DNA from: a virus
Virus record (IMG/VR): IMGVR_UViG_3300043468_000519
Location: 1 to 29,832 of that record
Strand: one strand, 5' to 3'
Length of the DNA stretch: 29,832 nt
In this document: positions 5,481-12,000 of the stretch, one piece after another
How positions within the stretch are numbered: position 1 is the first letter of the stretch
Layout of the letters: the number at the start of each line of letters is the position of its first letter
Notes under the pieces: model-generated
The model's database searches: none
What the model saw: the letters and a program-made list of their open reading frames with translations, nothing else
Told to the model about the DNA's origin: nothing
Program-made: the position numbers and the translations under genes

Positions 5481-5514
5481 TAAATAATTCCTTTTGAGTT
5501 TATGGTGTCCAGCC
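5431..5514 (-). ncRNA. Structured leader RNA with two interleaved stems, attenuator-like
   Basis: On the minus-strand transcript the order is: GGCTGGAC (5514-5507), a 26-nt spacer, CCCTCAAAC (5480-5472), a 10-nt spacer, GTCCAGCC (5461-5454), an 8-nt spacer, GTTTGGGGG (5445-5437), then six T (5436-5431). The first and third pieces pair perfectly over 8 bp; the second and fourth pair over 9 bp with one G-U. The stems interlock, so both together make an H-type pseudoknot. The second stem plus the T run is an intrinsic terminator 18 bases before the replication gene. The G-U is a C-A mismatch on the other strand, which favours a minus-strand RNA. Confidence 0.7.
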
Positions 5515-5524
5515 AACTCGTCTA

Positions 5525-5532
5525 CAAATATA
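5525..5532 (-). promoter_or_regulatory. Candidate -7 box for the structured leader
   Basis: The minus strand reads TATATTTG, matching TAnnTTTG, just after the stop of the DnaA-like gene. A transcript from here would start near 5520, immediately before the first arm of the interleaved structure. I found no TTTG at 19-21 bases upstream. Confidence 0.4.
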
Positions 5533-5536
5533 ACGT

Positions 5537-5962
5537 TTATTCTTCTAAAAGGTTGCTTTCAAGTTGCAATTTTTCGTAAACACCTAGCTTAACACGGCGT
5601 CGAATACGTTTAAAGTCGCGTATTGTTCGTGCGTCTAATATGTCCGTCTTTAAGTCGCGTACTTTACGGGTGTCTTCTGGGTATAAAATAACGGAGCCTT
5701 GTAGTTGCTCTTTTAGTTGTATTGTTTCGTGTTTATATTCTTCGTCTTGGTAGCTTGTTAAGTCTCTGTGCGTTCTTATTCCGTGAATAATTGTAGCGTG
5801 GTGCTTACCGAAAATTTCGCCTATTTGCGTAAGGCTAAAGCCGCTAGTTCGTAGTTCGTTGTAAAGAAACGCACGCTTGTAAATTAAGCCACGATCGCGG
5901 CATTTGTTTGTAAGGTCGTAGCGTTCTATTAGTTCGTGTATTATTGCTATTCTGTTTTTCAT
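5537..5962 (-). CDS. DnaA domain IV-like DNA-binding protein
   Basis: The 141-aa protein has, at residues 41-66, GFSLTQIGEIFGKHHATIIH and following, a close look-alike of the DnaA domain IV DNA-binding helix-turn-helix, in which a basic-His-x-Thr signature contacts DnaA boxes. The ATPase domains of DnaA are absent. The second half is charged and helical (RTIRDFKRIRRRVKL). It may bind the phage origin or its own leader region, or interfere with host initiation. It lies upstream of the structured leader and the replication genes and overlaps the coiled-coil gene upstream by four bases. Confidence 0.65.
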   Translation of the reverse strand: MKNRIAIIHELIERYDLTNKCRDRGLIYKRAFLYNELRTSGFSLTQIGEIFGKHHATIIHGIRTHRDLTSYQDEEYKHETIQLKEQLQGSVILYPEDTRKVRDLKTDILDARTIRDFKRIRRRVKLGVYEKLQLESNLLEE

Positions 5963-6240
5963 TTGGTTTCGTTTTTAAATAGTTGTTTTTTAAGCCTAAT
6001 GTTTTCTTCTACGACTTTGTTACATTCCTTACGGCTTTTATCTAGTTGTTTTTGTAGGTTTTCTATTCTATTATTTGCTTGTTCTAGCGCGTCTTTATAT
6101 GTCTTTTTTACTTGGTTTTTTTCTAGTTCTTCTTTAAGTTCTTCTATATACGCGTTTGCTTGTCCTAGCTTAACACGAATTATTTTAATTACTTCGCGGT
6201 CTGGTAACTTCATTAAACCGCTCCATTCAGTATCTTTCAT
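5959..6240 (-). CDS. Unknown 93-aa coiled-coil protein
   Basis: Residues 25-90 form one long charged helix (EELKEELEKNQVKKTYKDAL and onward) with heptad spacing, a likely dimeric coiled coil. The first 24 residues (MKDTEWSGLMKLPDREVIKI) may be a short head. No family was recognised. Both ends overlap neighbours by four bases (ATGA), indicating translational coupling within the early operon. Confidence 0.65.
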   Translation of the reverse strand: MKDTEWSGLMKLPDREVIKIIRVKLGQANAYIEELKEELEKNQVKKTYKDALEQANNRIENLQKQLDKSRKECNKVVEENIRLKKQLFKNETK

Positions 6241-6383
6241 ATTTCCGTTATTTTAAACTTACCTAAATTGTAGTTATTCGTAAATAGTAGTTCCGACTTC
6301 GCGGCGTAGGCCATTGTTTTAGAGTAGAAACGCCAGCTTTGCACCGCTTTAGAACCGACGTAATAGGTTAGTAGGTATTTCAT
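6237..6383 (-). CDS. Unknown 48-aa protein
   Basis: The frame runs from ATG 6381-6383 to TGA 6237-6239. The product begins MKYLLTYYVGSKAVQSWRFY and is basic, without a membrane segment. Both ends overlap the neighbouring genes by four bases (ATGA), which is the main support for so short a frame. No family was recognised. Confidence 0.6.
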   Translation of the reverse strand: MKYLLTYYVGSKAVQSWRFYSKTMAYAAKSELLFTNNYNLGKFKITEI

Positions 6384-6496
6384 ATTTCTTGCATTTTGAT
6401 TTCACAAATTCTTTTATAAAGACCTTCGTTAAAGTTCGTCCAAAAGCGGTTCCTTTGGTAGTGGCTAAATGCCCCAGTCTGGACTCCACCCGTCAT
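6380..6496 (-). CDS. Unknown 38-aa protein, start uncertain
   Basis: The frame is open back to 6601, but a start there would overlap the next gene by 137 bases. I prefer the Met at 6494-6496, giving MTGGVQTGAFSHYQRNRF and onward, with a 32-base overlap. The stop overlaps the following gene by four bases, which fits the coupling seen through this operon. The product is basic and aromatic-rich. It could be unreal, since the support is positional only. Confidence 0.4.
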   Translation of the reverse strand: MTGGVQTGAFSHYQRNRFWTNFNEGLYKRICEIKMQEI

Positions 6497-6761
6497 CGAT
6501 GAGTTCGTCGTAATAGTTTGCGAGCATATCTTCGAAATAGCGTCGCCCGTGTTCTTGAAGTTCGGAAATAATTTCGTTTTCGGTTTGTGTTGTGTTTTCA
6601 TAAATTCGGTTTATTTTGTACATTAATTCGTCGTTATTGACGTCTATTTTAACTTCTACTTCGGCTAGAGGTTCGTCTGTTAAACTGCAATAAATAATAG
6701 CCTCTAGTTCGCCGTAAGAATCAAATTCGGTTAGCGCGTCAATCCAAATACTAGTTTTCAT
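6465..6761 (-). CDS. Unknown 98-aa acidic protein
   Basis: The product begins MKTSIWIDALTEFDSYGELE, is strongly acidic throughout and ends in DDGWSPDWGI. Predicted structure from the pattern is a few beta strands (EAIIYCSLT, EVEVKIDV) followed by helices. Strong acidity and small size are common in phage early proteins that bind host factors, but nothing here identifies a target. It overlaps the membrane-protein gene upstream by 11 bases. Confidence 0.65.
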   Translation of the reverse strand: MKTSIWIDALTEFDSYGELEAIIYCSLTDEPLAEVEVKIDVNNDELMYKINRIYENTTQTENEIISELQEHGRRYFEDMLANYYDELIDDGWSPDWGI

Positions 6762-6984
6762 ATTTCGATTTATAAACGTGTTGTGAATACTTTAGGTAAC
6801 TTTTAGGTAGTTCGTAGCTTTTTGCGGGTGTCTTTTCCGTCTTTTTGACGTATAGCTGTGGCATGGTGTTAGTTGAAGCCAACCAAAACAAGAACACACA
6901 ACCCGCAATAAATGTAACTACACCGCCTATAATTTGGCGTTCGTCTTGGTTTAAGTCAGAGAATAAGAATTTAAGCGTTTTCAT
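6751..6984 (-). CDS. Small single-pass membrane protein, 77 aa
   Basis: After an N-terminal segment (MKTLKFLFSDLNQDERQ) there is one hydrophobic stretch, IIGGVVTFIAGCVFLFWLAS (18-37), and then a Lys/Tyr-rich tail. This is an inner-membrane anchor with a basic tail of about 40 residues. No family was recognised. It overlaps the 57-aa gene upstream by 14 bases. Confidence 0.6.
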   Translation of the reverse strand: MKTLKFLFSDLNQDERQIIGGVVTFIAGCVFLFWLASTNTMPQLYVKKTEKTPAKSYELPKSYLKYSQHVYKSKYEN

Positions 6985-7144
6985 TTTGAATAGATTTTAA
7001 GATTTCGTAAGTTGTTGACCATCTAGCGCGAGCCACTTTGAAGGCTTCGCTATCTTCGCCAAAGACTAGTTTAGCGTTCGTTAATGCGCTGAAAAGTTCT
7101 TCTTCTTGTAGCATTAACATTGTAATAATTTGTTGTGTTGTCAT
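6971..7144 (-). CDS. Unknown 57-aa protein
   Basis: The frame runs from ATG 7142-7144 to TAA 6971-6973 and fills the gap between its neighbours. The product begins MTTQQIITMLMLQEEELFSA, appears helical and amphipathic, and has no signal peptide. It overlaps the next gene by 14 bases and is four bases from the gene upstream. Codon use is like that of the neighbours. No family was recognised. Confidence 0.6.
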   Translation of the reverse strand: MTTQQIITMLMLQEEELFSALTNAKLVFGEDSEAFKVARARWSTTYEILKSIQNENA

Positions 7145-7148
7145 TGTA

Positions 7149-7325
7149 TTACTTTTTTAAATAGTTATTAATCTTAATAATCATTTTTTCATAAGCAGTT
7201 AGTGTGTCAAGATGGCTAAAAGTGCCAAACATAACTTGACCATTCAAATATGCAACAGCTGTTGTCGCTCCGCCTTCTTGCATTGTTTCTGTAATTTCGA
7301 AACCTTTGTAATTCATTGTTATCAT
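7149..7325 (-). CDS. Unknown 58-aa protein, first gene of the early unit
   Basis: I place the start at ATG 7323-7325 (MITMNYKGFEITETMQEGG); a second Met at 7314-7316 is also possible. The open frame extends to 7364, but that needs a TTG start lying on the promoter -7 box, upstream of the likely transcript start. The product has short beta strands (TTAVAYLNGQVMFGTF) and a basic helical end. It is the first gene after the best promoter of the window, so it is probably the earliest protein made. No family was recognised. Confidence 0.65.
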   Translation of the reverse strand: MITMNYKGFEITETMQEGGATTAVAYLNGQVMFGTFSHLDTLTAYEKMIIKINNYLKK

Positions 7326-7361
7326 GTCGTTTATTTTTTGTGTTTGTGAATTAATTATATG

Positions 7362-7392
7362 CAAATATATACACTAATTCGTTATTAACAAA
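7362..7392 (-). promoter_or_regulatory. Bacteroidetes-type promoter of the early/replication unit
   Basis: On the minus strand TTTG (7392-7389) is followed by a 19-base spacer and then TATATTTG (7369-7362). This matches the -33 TTTG and -7 TAnnTTTG consensus with the expected 19-21 base spacing. The transcript would start near 7357 and give a leader of about 30 bases before ATG 7325. It reads into the early operon and is the only promoter here with both elements. Confidence 0.78.
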
Positions 7393-7485
7393 AAAAAGTT
7401 GCATTTTTTTAACATTATTTTCAAGATGCTAGTATTTACAAGGCTTACAGACGCAAAATTTTTTCTAATTTTTTTTCTAGAAAAC

Positions 7486-7509
7486 AAAAAAGCCACCCCG
7501 AAAGGTGGC
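7486..7509 (-). terminator. Intrinsic terminator of the late unit
   Basis: The minus strand gives GCCACC, loop TTTCGG, GGTGGC, then TTTTTTG. It lies about 26 bases after the stop of the metallophosphoesterase gene and before the early promoter, so it separates the two leftward transcription units. Confidence 0.85.
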
Positions 7510-7535
7510 CTTAACCTATTATGAAACGTGTAAAT

Positions 7536-8600
7536 TTACGAAAAAAAGTATTCGTTTATGCTTTTGCGGTGTTCGTCGTAGTTAAAATGTACGAAGCCCG
7601 ACCTACCTAGTTGAAAGTTTGTGGCTACCCAGTTGCTAGACGGGCTAAATGCTGGGTAATTATAATACTTAAACGCGTCGCTACTTGCGCTATCGAACAA
7701 GTAAAGGTGGCTATCGCCTTTTTCAAACGTTATTTCGTAGCCTTTGTTTAATAGTTGCTTCGTGTTTAGGTAGCCCATTATTTTGTTTATCTGCGCAGGA
7801 TCTATTTTCGGTTTAAAACCATGCTTTAAATTATGGGTGTCTTTGCCATGCGTAGTAACGAAGCAATAATTACCTATTACTTGGTAGTCTATAAACGCCG
7901 TTTGGTTGGTTACGTGTACGTTGTTTAGTTCGCGTTCTATGTAGTGTTTGAAAGCTTGGTTAACGAAGTAGGAAAAGTCGCCGCTATGGTTGTCGTTACA
8001 AATGTTTCGTATTTCAATAGTCTTATAATAAGGCGCAAGGGCTTGAACTAACCTAACTTTAAACATAAAACCAATGTCAAACGCTTGTTGGTTGCTCATG
8101 TTTTGCGGTAACGTGTGTCCACCTCTAGTAGTTTGGCCGTTAAACCCGTCTAGAAAGTCGCCTAAATCTAGTATATAAAGCGTGTCGCTGTTTTGTTTTT
8201 CTAGCGTGTAGGTTACCATTTGTTCTAAACGTTCGAATAGTATTGTTTCTGTCCATTCTACGCCGTACATATTACGCCCTTTGTCGCTTGCGTCCATTCC
8301 TATATGCACGTCGGTAAAAACTAGCTTATCAAATAGTCCGTTAAAGCTTCGTTTTTTTCTAGGTTCTATTTCTAGCTTTGGGGCGTTTTCAATTAGGGCC
8401 TTGAAGTCGATATTTTTAAAGTCCAAGTCGTTACCAAAAGACGGGTTCTTAAAAAAAAGACTGGCATCATTTGTTTTGAGCCAGCCGTGCTTTACGTCTT
8501 TTTCGTCTAGTCCTAATTCGTTAGACTTGTTTTTTATTGCGCGGTATTGCTGAATTATTTCTAATTCATCCGCCTTTAATCTTATGCGTGGTATTTTCAT
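7536..8600 (-). CDS. Calcineurin-like metallophosphoesterase
   Basis: The 354-aa protein carries the metal-binding motifs of the calcineurin-like/Mre11 group in order: TDVH at 96-99 (DxH), LGDFLDG at 146-152 (GDxxD), NDNH at 202-205 (GNHD-like), and THG at 250-252. Known members hydrolyse phosphodiester or phosphomonoester bonds; the substrate here is unknown. It closes the late operon, overlapping the spanin-like gene by four bases, so it is made late. Processing of DNA ends at packaging, or removal of a nucleotide defence signal, are possible roles, but neither is shown by the sequence. The first 90 residues are a helical extension before the catalytic domain. Confidence 0.78.
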   Translation of the reverse strand: MKIPRIRLKADELEIIQQYRAIKNKSNELGLDEKDVKHGWLKTNDASLFFKNPSFGNDLDFKNIDFKALIENAPKLEIEPRKKRSFNGLFDKLVFTDVHIGMDASDKGRNMYGVEWTETILFERLEQMVTYTLEKQNSDTLYILDLGDFLDGFNGQTTRGGHTLPQNMSNQQAFDIGFMFKVRLVQALAPYYKTIEIRNICNDNHSGDFSYFVNQAFKHYIERELNNVHVTNQTAFIDYQVIGNYCFVTTHGKDTHNLKHGFKPKIDPAQINKIMGYLNTKQLLNKGYEITFEKGDSHLYLFDSASSDAFKYYNYPAFSPSSNWVATNFQLGRSGFVHFNYDEHRKSINEYFFS

Positions 8601-9037
8601 AAAGGAATTTTAGAAAACTTTAGAAGCCAGTTTGTAATAAAACCAGTTCCGAAGCCTATTATAAACAGCCACAAGTTAGGCTTTTTTTTGTCGTTACGTT
8701 CTTTTTTCCATTTTACGACCTCTACTTTTTCAATCATTTTTAGCGTGTCGCGTTTTAGTTTGTACTCTATTCGTGTTTCTAATCGTGTTTTAGGCACGAA
8801 AGAACGCTTGTAACGCACGATTGTATCTTTTTGAACTATTACCCTTTCCCAAGCAATAGAGTCTCTTAAAACGTACGGAATTGAGTCAATAGAAGTTATT
8901 GTAATAGTGTCGGCCATTTCTTCGCACTTGTAGCCTTTTTTAATTGCTTTACGTAAATGATAGTTAGCCGAGCAACTTGTCACAAAAATTGCCAATATTA
9001 GCGACAAAATAAGGGTATAGGCTGAAAACTTTTTCAT
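8597..9037 (-). CDS. Lipoprotein with C-terminal membrane helix: unimolecular spanin candidate
   Basis: The 146-aa protein starts with a lipoprotein signal (MKKFSAYTLILSLILAIF) and a lipobox ending at Cys 22 (VTSC). A charged periplasmic region with beta-like Asp-Thr/Ile repeats follows, and the C-terminus carries one membrane helix (about 118-140, NLWLFIIGFGTGFITNWLL). An acylated N-terminus in the outer membrane plus a C-terminal inner-membrane helix is the layout of unimolecular spanins (type: T1 gp11), which join the two membranes at lysis. The place directly after the endolysin supports this. The alternative is an unrelated envelope lipoprotein. Confidence 0.65.
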   Translation of the reverse strand: MKKFSAYTLILSLILAIFVTSCSANYHLRKAIKKGYKCEEMADTITITSIDSIPYVLRDSIAWERVIVQKDTIVRYKRSFVPKTRLETRIEYKLKRDTLKMIEKVEVVKWKKERNDKKKPNLWLFIIGFGTGFITNWLLKFSKIPL

Positions 9038-9049
9038 TTTTTTAAGGCT

Positions 9050-9514
9050 TTAGGCTGAAATTTCGAAGTGCATCCAATCGTAATTCTTTTCTTTACCAAG
9101 TGAAATAAACCCGTGTTTGTAAAAGGTGTCTATAAGTTGCTTGTATTCTGGGCGTGCAAAGCGTGCAGTTTTAGACGTTTCCTTTAACGTGTTTCTAGCG
9201 GGGTCTAAATCTATAGCAATACCCCACGCGTGCTTTGACCAAGACGAACCGCCACGCATTTTTCGAAAGTTGAAACAACCGCCGTAAAGGTCTATTCCTA
9301 GTTCTACTATACGTTCGTACCCATAGACTTCTAAAAGTTCGTTAAACACGCTTAAAAACGCATCTGCAACGTCTTTGTGGCAACGCATCTTTGTTACTTT
9401 GGTGTCGGTGTCCCATGCTATACGCATAGGGTACGGCAAATTGATAGTGGTTAAGTAGGTTCCCGCTTCGTTTGGAGTCCCGTATTTTGCTAGTGCTTGT
9501 GCGGTTGTTAGCAT
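9050..9514 (-). CDS. M15-family peptidase endolysin
   Basis: The 154-aa protein has the zinc-peptidase pattern of the M15 (VanY/L-Ala-D-Glu peptidase) type: [13 protein letters not shown] at 93-105 with His 95 and Asp 102, and DWMHFE at 146-151 with His 149. There is no signal peptide or cell-wall-binding domain, as in compact phage endolysins of Gram-negative hosts that need a holin to reach the wall. It would cut stem peptides of peptidoglycan. It lies between the holin and spanin-like genes. The N-terminal third is probably a small helper region. Confidence 0.85.
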   Translation of the reverse strand: MLTTAQALAKYGTPNEAGTYLTTINLPYPMRIAWDTDTKVTKMRCHKDVADAFLSVFNELLEVYGYERIVELGIDLYGGCFNFRKMRGGSSWSKHAWGIAIDLDPARNTLKETSKTARFARPEYKQLIDTFYKHGFISLGKEKNYDWMHFEISA

Positions 9515-9534
9515 AACTTGTATTTAAAGTCTCA

Positions 9535-9568
9535 AATGTCCAGTTTTTTGTCCGTTTTAATGGACATT
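9535..9568. repeat. Inverted repeat AATGTCCA/TGGACATT
   Basis: Eight bases pair perfectly across an 18-base spacer that contains a further TGTCC. It lies between the -7-like box and the endolysin start, where an operator or a leader hairpin would sit. Confidence 0.45.
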
Positions 9569-9586
9569 GTATTATCTATATTTCGC

Positions 9587-9594
9587 CAAATGTA
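9587..9594 (-). promoter_or_regulatory. Weak -7 box before the endolysin gene
   Basis: The minus strand reads TACATTTG, matching TAnnTTTG. No -33 TTTG was seen at the right distance. A transcript would include the inverted repeat at 9535-9568. Confidence 0.3.
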
Positions 9595-9670
9595 TCTTAT
9601 TTTAAGTTATTTAGGCGTGATTTAAGTAAAATAACCATACTCTTATTTACTTTTAACGTGCTTAACTAAA

Positions 9671-9695
9671 ATAACCCCGCCAACATTGACGGGGG
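9671..9695 (-). terminator. Terminator after the holin gene
   Basis: On the minus strand CCCCGTC, a short loop and GGCGGGG form a stem whose one imperfect pair is G-U, followed by TTATTTT. On the plus strand the same position is a C-A mismatch, though a T run (9696-9700) follows there too. It therefore works best for leftward transcripts. Confidence 0.65.
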
Positions 9696-9740
9696 TTTTT
9701 CGGTTCAATCGGTTTACTCAACCAATAACAGCACCGCCAG

Positions 9741-10166
9741 TTATTTTAATTCTTCTAGTTGCTCTTTGCTACGTAGGGCGAAGGCTTTAAACTTGTCCCA
9801 AACATTAACACCAGTAACAGAAAAGTAGCTTTCGTTAATGCTTTTTACTTCGGTTACTACGCAAAAGAAAGTAAACATTTTTGTTAACACTAGATCCACC
9901 GCAATGAAATGCCCTAGAATGTCGGCTACTACGTACTTTTCTAGAAGGAAAATAAATACAATGGCGCCAGAGTAAAGTAGGCTTTTGCTAATTGTATGGC
10001 TCAAACGTCTAGAACGTATAGAAGACCAACCCGACTTTTTAACGCTTCGCCAAATACCGAAGCACGTATCTAAAATAATAGCTAGCACGGCAATAAATAC
10101 AAGCGGTTTAACGGGTGCTAAAACTGACAATAAAGCGAAGGCAAGTATTTGTGTTTTTGTAGTCAT
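9741..10166 (-). CDS. Phage holin, holin-4-like family
   Basis: The 141-aa protein has an N-terminal hydrophobic pair (LAFALLSVLAPVKPLVFIAV, then LAIILDTCFGIWRS), a basic loop (KKSGWSSIRSRRLSHTISK) and further hydrophobic segments (LLYSGAIVFIFLLEKYVV and LTKMFTFFCVVTEV). The order, with a Thr/Asp-containing second helix and a basic middle, matches the toxin-secretion/phage-lysis holin family. It would form inner-membrane holes to release the endolysin encoded next. The start overlaps the upstream gene stop by one base. Confidence 0.75.
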   Translation of the reverse strand: MTTKTQILAFALLSVLAPVKPLVFIAVLAIILDTCFGIWRSVKKSGWSSIRSRRLSHTISKSLLYSGAIVFIFLLEKYVVADILGHFIAVDLVLTKMFTFFCVVTEVKSINESYFSVTGVNVWDKFKAFALRSKEQLEELK

Positions 10167-10723
10167 TAAAATACCATTATTGCGTTATTGTACCCGTTGT
10201 CGTTGTAACGTTGCCCACAACGTCCGTAACACGTTCCTACGCAGTCGCACGCGTCAATCATGGGGCGTAAGTCGGTGTCGCGGTTTTGTAAGCTAGTGAA
10301 TAATGGAAATAAATTCTTGTTAGCTAGTAACCATTTCGACAAACGAGCCTCAAAGAAACTGGCTTTTTGTGCGTAGTGTTCCATAGAAAAGGCTACTTCA
10401 GCACGTGAAACGCTACTAGAAAAGTCCCCGAACTGCGTTTGCAAACCTTTGTTTTTAAGTTGGTACGAAAGACCGAAAACGGCATCTTCGGCAGAACGCC
10501 ACGCTACGACTGGCTGAATAAAAGCTACTAGGTCTTCTTCGTCGTTAGTTAAAGTTTGGTTGTTGTATGCGTCTAATAGGTGGTTGTAAAACACGGAACC
10601 CAGTATAGGCTGTACGCGTAAGTCTGACTGCGTTTTAATGTAGGGTGTTACGTCTGTTACGTCTACATTTGCCGTAATAGGCGTGTTCGTCTTTAGGTAG
10701 TTTTCTGTTATAAAGTAAATCAT
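10166..10723 (-). CDS. Head-tail connector-like protein, DUF6712-like
   Basis: The 185-aa protein begins MIYFITENYLKTNTPITANV and is mostly helical, with a Trp-containing middle (QPVVAWRSAEDAVF). It resembles proteins placed next to the portal in Bacteroidetes phages, some annotated DUF6712, which are thought to be connector or head-completion proteins. The C-terminus has an unusual Cys cluster (DACDCVGTCYGRCG, about 157-170) with five Cys in 14 residues, possibly metal-binding or disulphide-linked. It overlaps the portal gene by four bases. Confidence 0.5.
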   Translation of the reverse strand: MIYFITENYLKTNTPITANVDVTDVTPYIKTQSDLRVQPILGSVFYNHLLDAYNNQTLTNDEEDLVAFIQPVVAWRSAEDAVFGLSYQLKNKGLQTQFGDFSSSVSRAEVAFSMEHYAQKASFFEARLSKWLLANKNLFPLFTSLQNRDTDLRPMIDACDCVGTCYGRCGQRYNDNGYNNAIMVF

Positions 10724-11997
10724 TGCGCTGGGGTGTTTAATGGTGGTAAACTAGCCAAAGCGCGTAGTTCGTTTGGTGTCATTTGTTCAATTACTTTTTG
10801 CGCTATGCTTGCTTCTAAACTATTTAGGCTATCAATAACCTTCAAAACTTTTTCGTCGCGCTCTACTATTGTGTCGTTAATTATTTGAAAGTTTTTTATA
10901 TTGAACTCGGCGCTTATTCTAGAAATATTCATTAACTCTTGGAAAATTTCCGTTACTTGTTCGCGCAAAGGAATTACTACGTTCTTTTCAAAAATGATAT
11001 AGGCTTGTTTAATGTCCGAACCATTGCCCAAAGAACCCGCCGTGCGAACACCTAGTAAGATAGGATCAATAGTGTGGGCAAAACAAATTTGTTCGGTATT
11101 TAACCCGCTGGCTTCTTGAAATAGTTTGTCGTTTTGGTTGGTTGGTATGCTTTCAATTTTCGGTAGTTGGTCTTGACTATTTGCAAAGAACGCCACACCT
11201 TTACCCGCGTTTGCCGCGCCTTTCATTCTGTCTATTGTGTCGCGTAGTACCTTCTTTTCTTCTTCGCTTTGTGGGCGTTTAGGGAAAAGCATAGCAAAAG
11301 ACGGAAAAATAGAGTTTTGAATGTTCGATTTTGCGAAGTACGAAAGTTCGCCCGACAAGAAGGCGAAGTTTAAGGCGCTAGAATACTGCGGTAACGGGTA
11401 ATAGTCTTGACCAATACTAGGTAATTCATACGCCCAAAGCTGGCATTTGTCCGTATTTAGTGGGTGGTAAGCTTTAACTTCTTCTACGTCTATTCGACTA
11501 CTCCAGTCGTCGCACAAATAGTAACAATTCTTTTTATTGTTTATACGTACTTTTTCGGGGCTTACGTTTTCGATGCTTTTAACCTTACCTTTGTCGTCAA
11601 AGTACAACTTGAAGTAAACGCGGTGGTGCATTACTAGCTGTTTGGTAACGGCTTTAACCGACTTGGCTAGTTTCATTTTCTTTTCCCACGTGTATAGCGC
11701 TAGTTTTTCTTCGGGTGTTAGCTTGTCCGTTTTAATTTCGTAACCCGCGCCTATTGTAGCGTTAACTTTAAAGTCTACTATTGCCCCATGAAGTGGCGAC
11801 ATATAGTAAAGTTGGTTTAACGTTTCTGGGAAAAGGTTATCTTGTCCGAATGGCACATAGCCCGCCACTTGGTAGCGTCCGTTTACGTAAGGTAAAGTTA
11901 AGTTACCGCCGCCAATTTTACCGAAAGGCGTACTAAAAGACTGGTAGCCCTCTAGCACTTCGGTTTTAGGTTGTTTAAATCTGTCAAAAATTCCCAT
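10720..11997 (-). CDS. Portal protein
   Basis: The 425-aa protein has portal-type features: an N-terminal arm, SPLHGAIVDFKVNATIGAG near residues 68-86, a stretch with MHHRVYFKLYFDDKGKV, then SPEKVRI, and a long C-terminal helix region (FEKNVVIPLREQVTEIFQEL) typical of the portal stem and crown. Portals form the dodecameric DNA gate at one capsid vertex, where the terminase docks. Length is typical of short portals of this group. It sits downstream of the capsid and lies beside the connector-like gene, as expected. Confidence 0.82.
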   Translation of the reverse strand: MGIFDRFKQPKTEVLEGYQSFSTPFGKIGGGNLTLPYVNGRYQVAGYVPFGQDNLFPETLNQLYYMSPLHGAIVDFKVNATIGAGYEIKTDKLTPEEKLALYTWEKKMKLAKSVKAVTKQLVMHHRVYFKLYFDDKGKVKSIENVSPEKVRINNKKNCYYLCDDWSSRIDVEEVKAYHPLNTDKCQLWAYELPSIGQDYYPLPQYSSALNFAFLSGELSYFAKSNIQNSIFPSFAMLFPKRPQSEEEKKVLRDTIDRMKGAANAGKGVAFFANSQDQLPKIESIPTNQNDKLFQEASGLNTEQICFAHTIDPILLGVRTAGSLGNGSDIKQAYIIFEKNVVIPLREQVTEIFQELMNISRISAEFNIKNFQIINDTIVERDEKVLKVIDSLNSLEASIAQKVIEQMTPNELRALASLPPLNTPAQ

Positions 11998-12000
11998 TCT

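Larger units (their letters stand above)
9515..9740. other. 226-base non-coding gap in the lysis cassette
   Basis: The gap holds an inverted repeat (9535-9542 with 9561-9568, AATGTCCA/TGGACATT), a minus-strand -7-like box TACATTTG at 9587-9594, and a terminator at 9675-9694. Two related 15-base stretches (TTAAGTAAAATAACC and TTAACTAAAATAACC on the plus strand) also occur. Together they suggest that holin and endolysin are separately controlled: the holin transcript ends at the terminator and a new one starts before the endolysin. No frame above 30 codons convinced me. Confidence 0.5.

Noticed and set aside
7149-7364. Longer start at 7364 for the first early gene
   Set aside because: It needs TTG and would start inside the promoter -7 box, before the likely transcript start.
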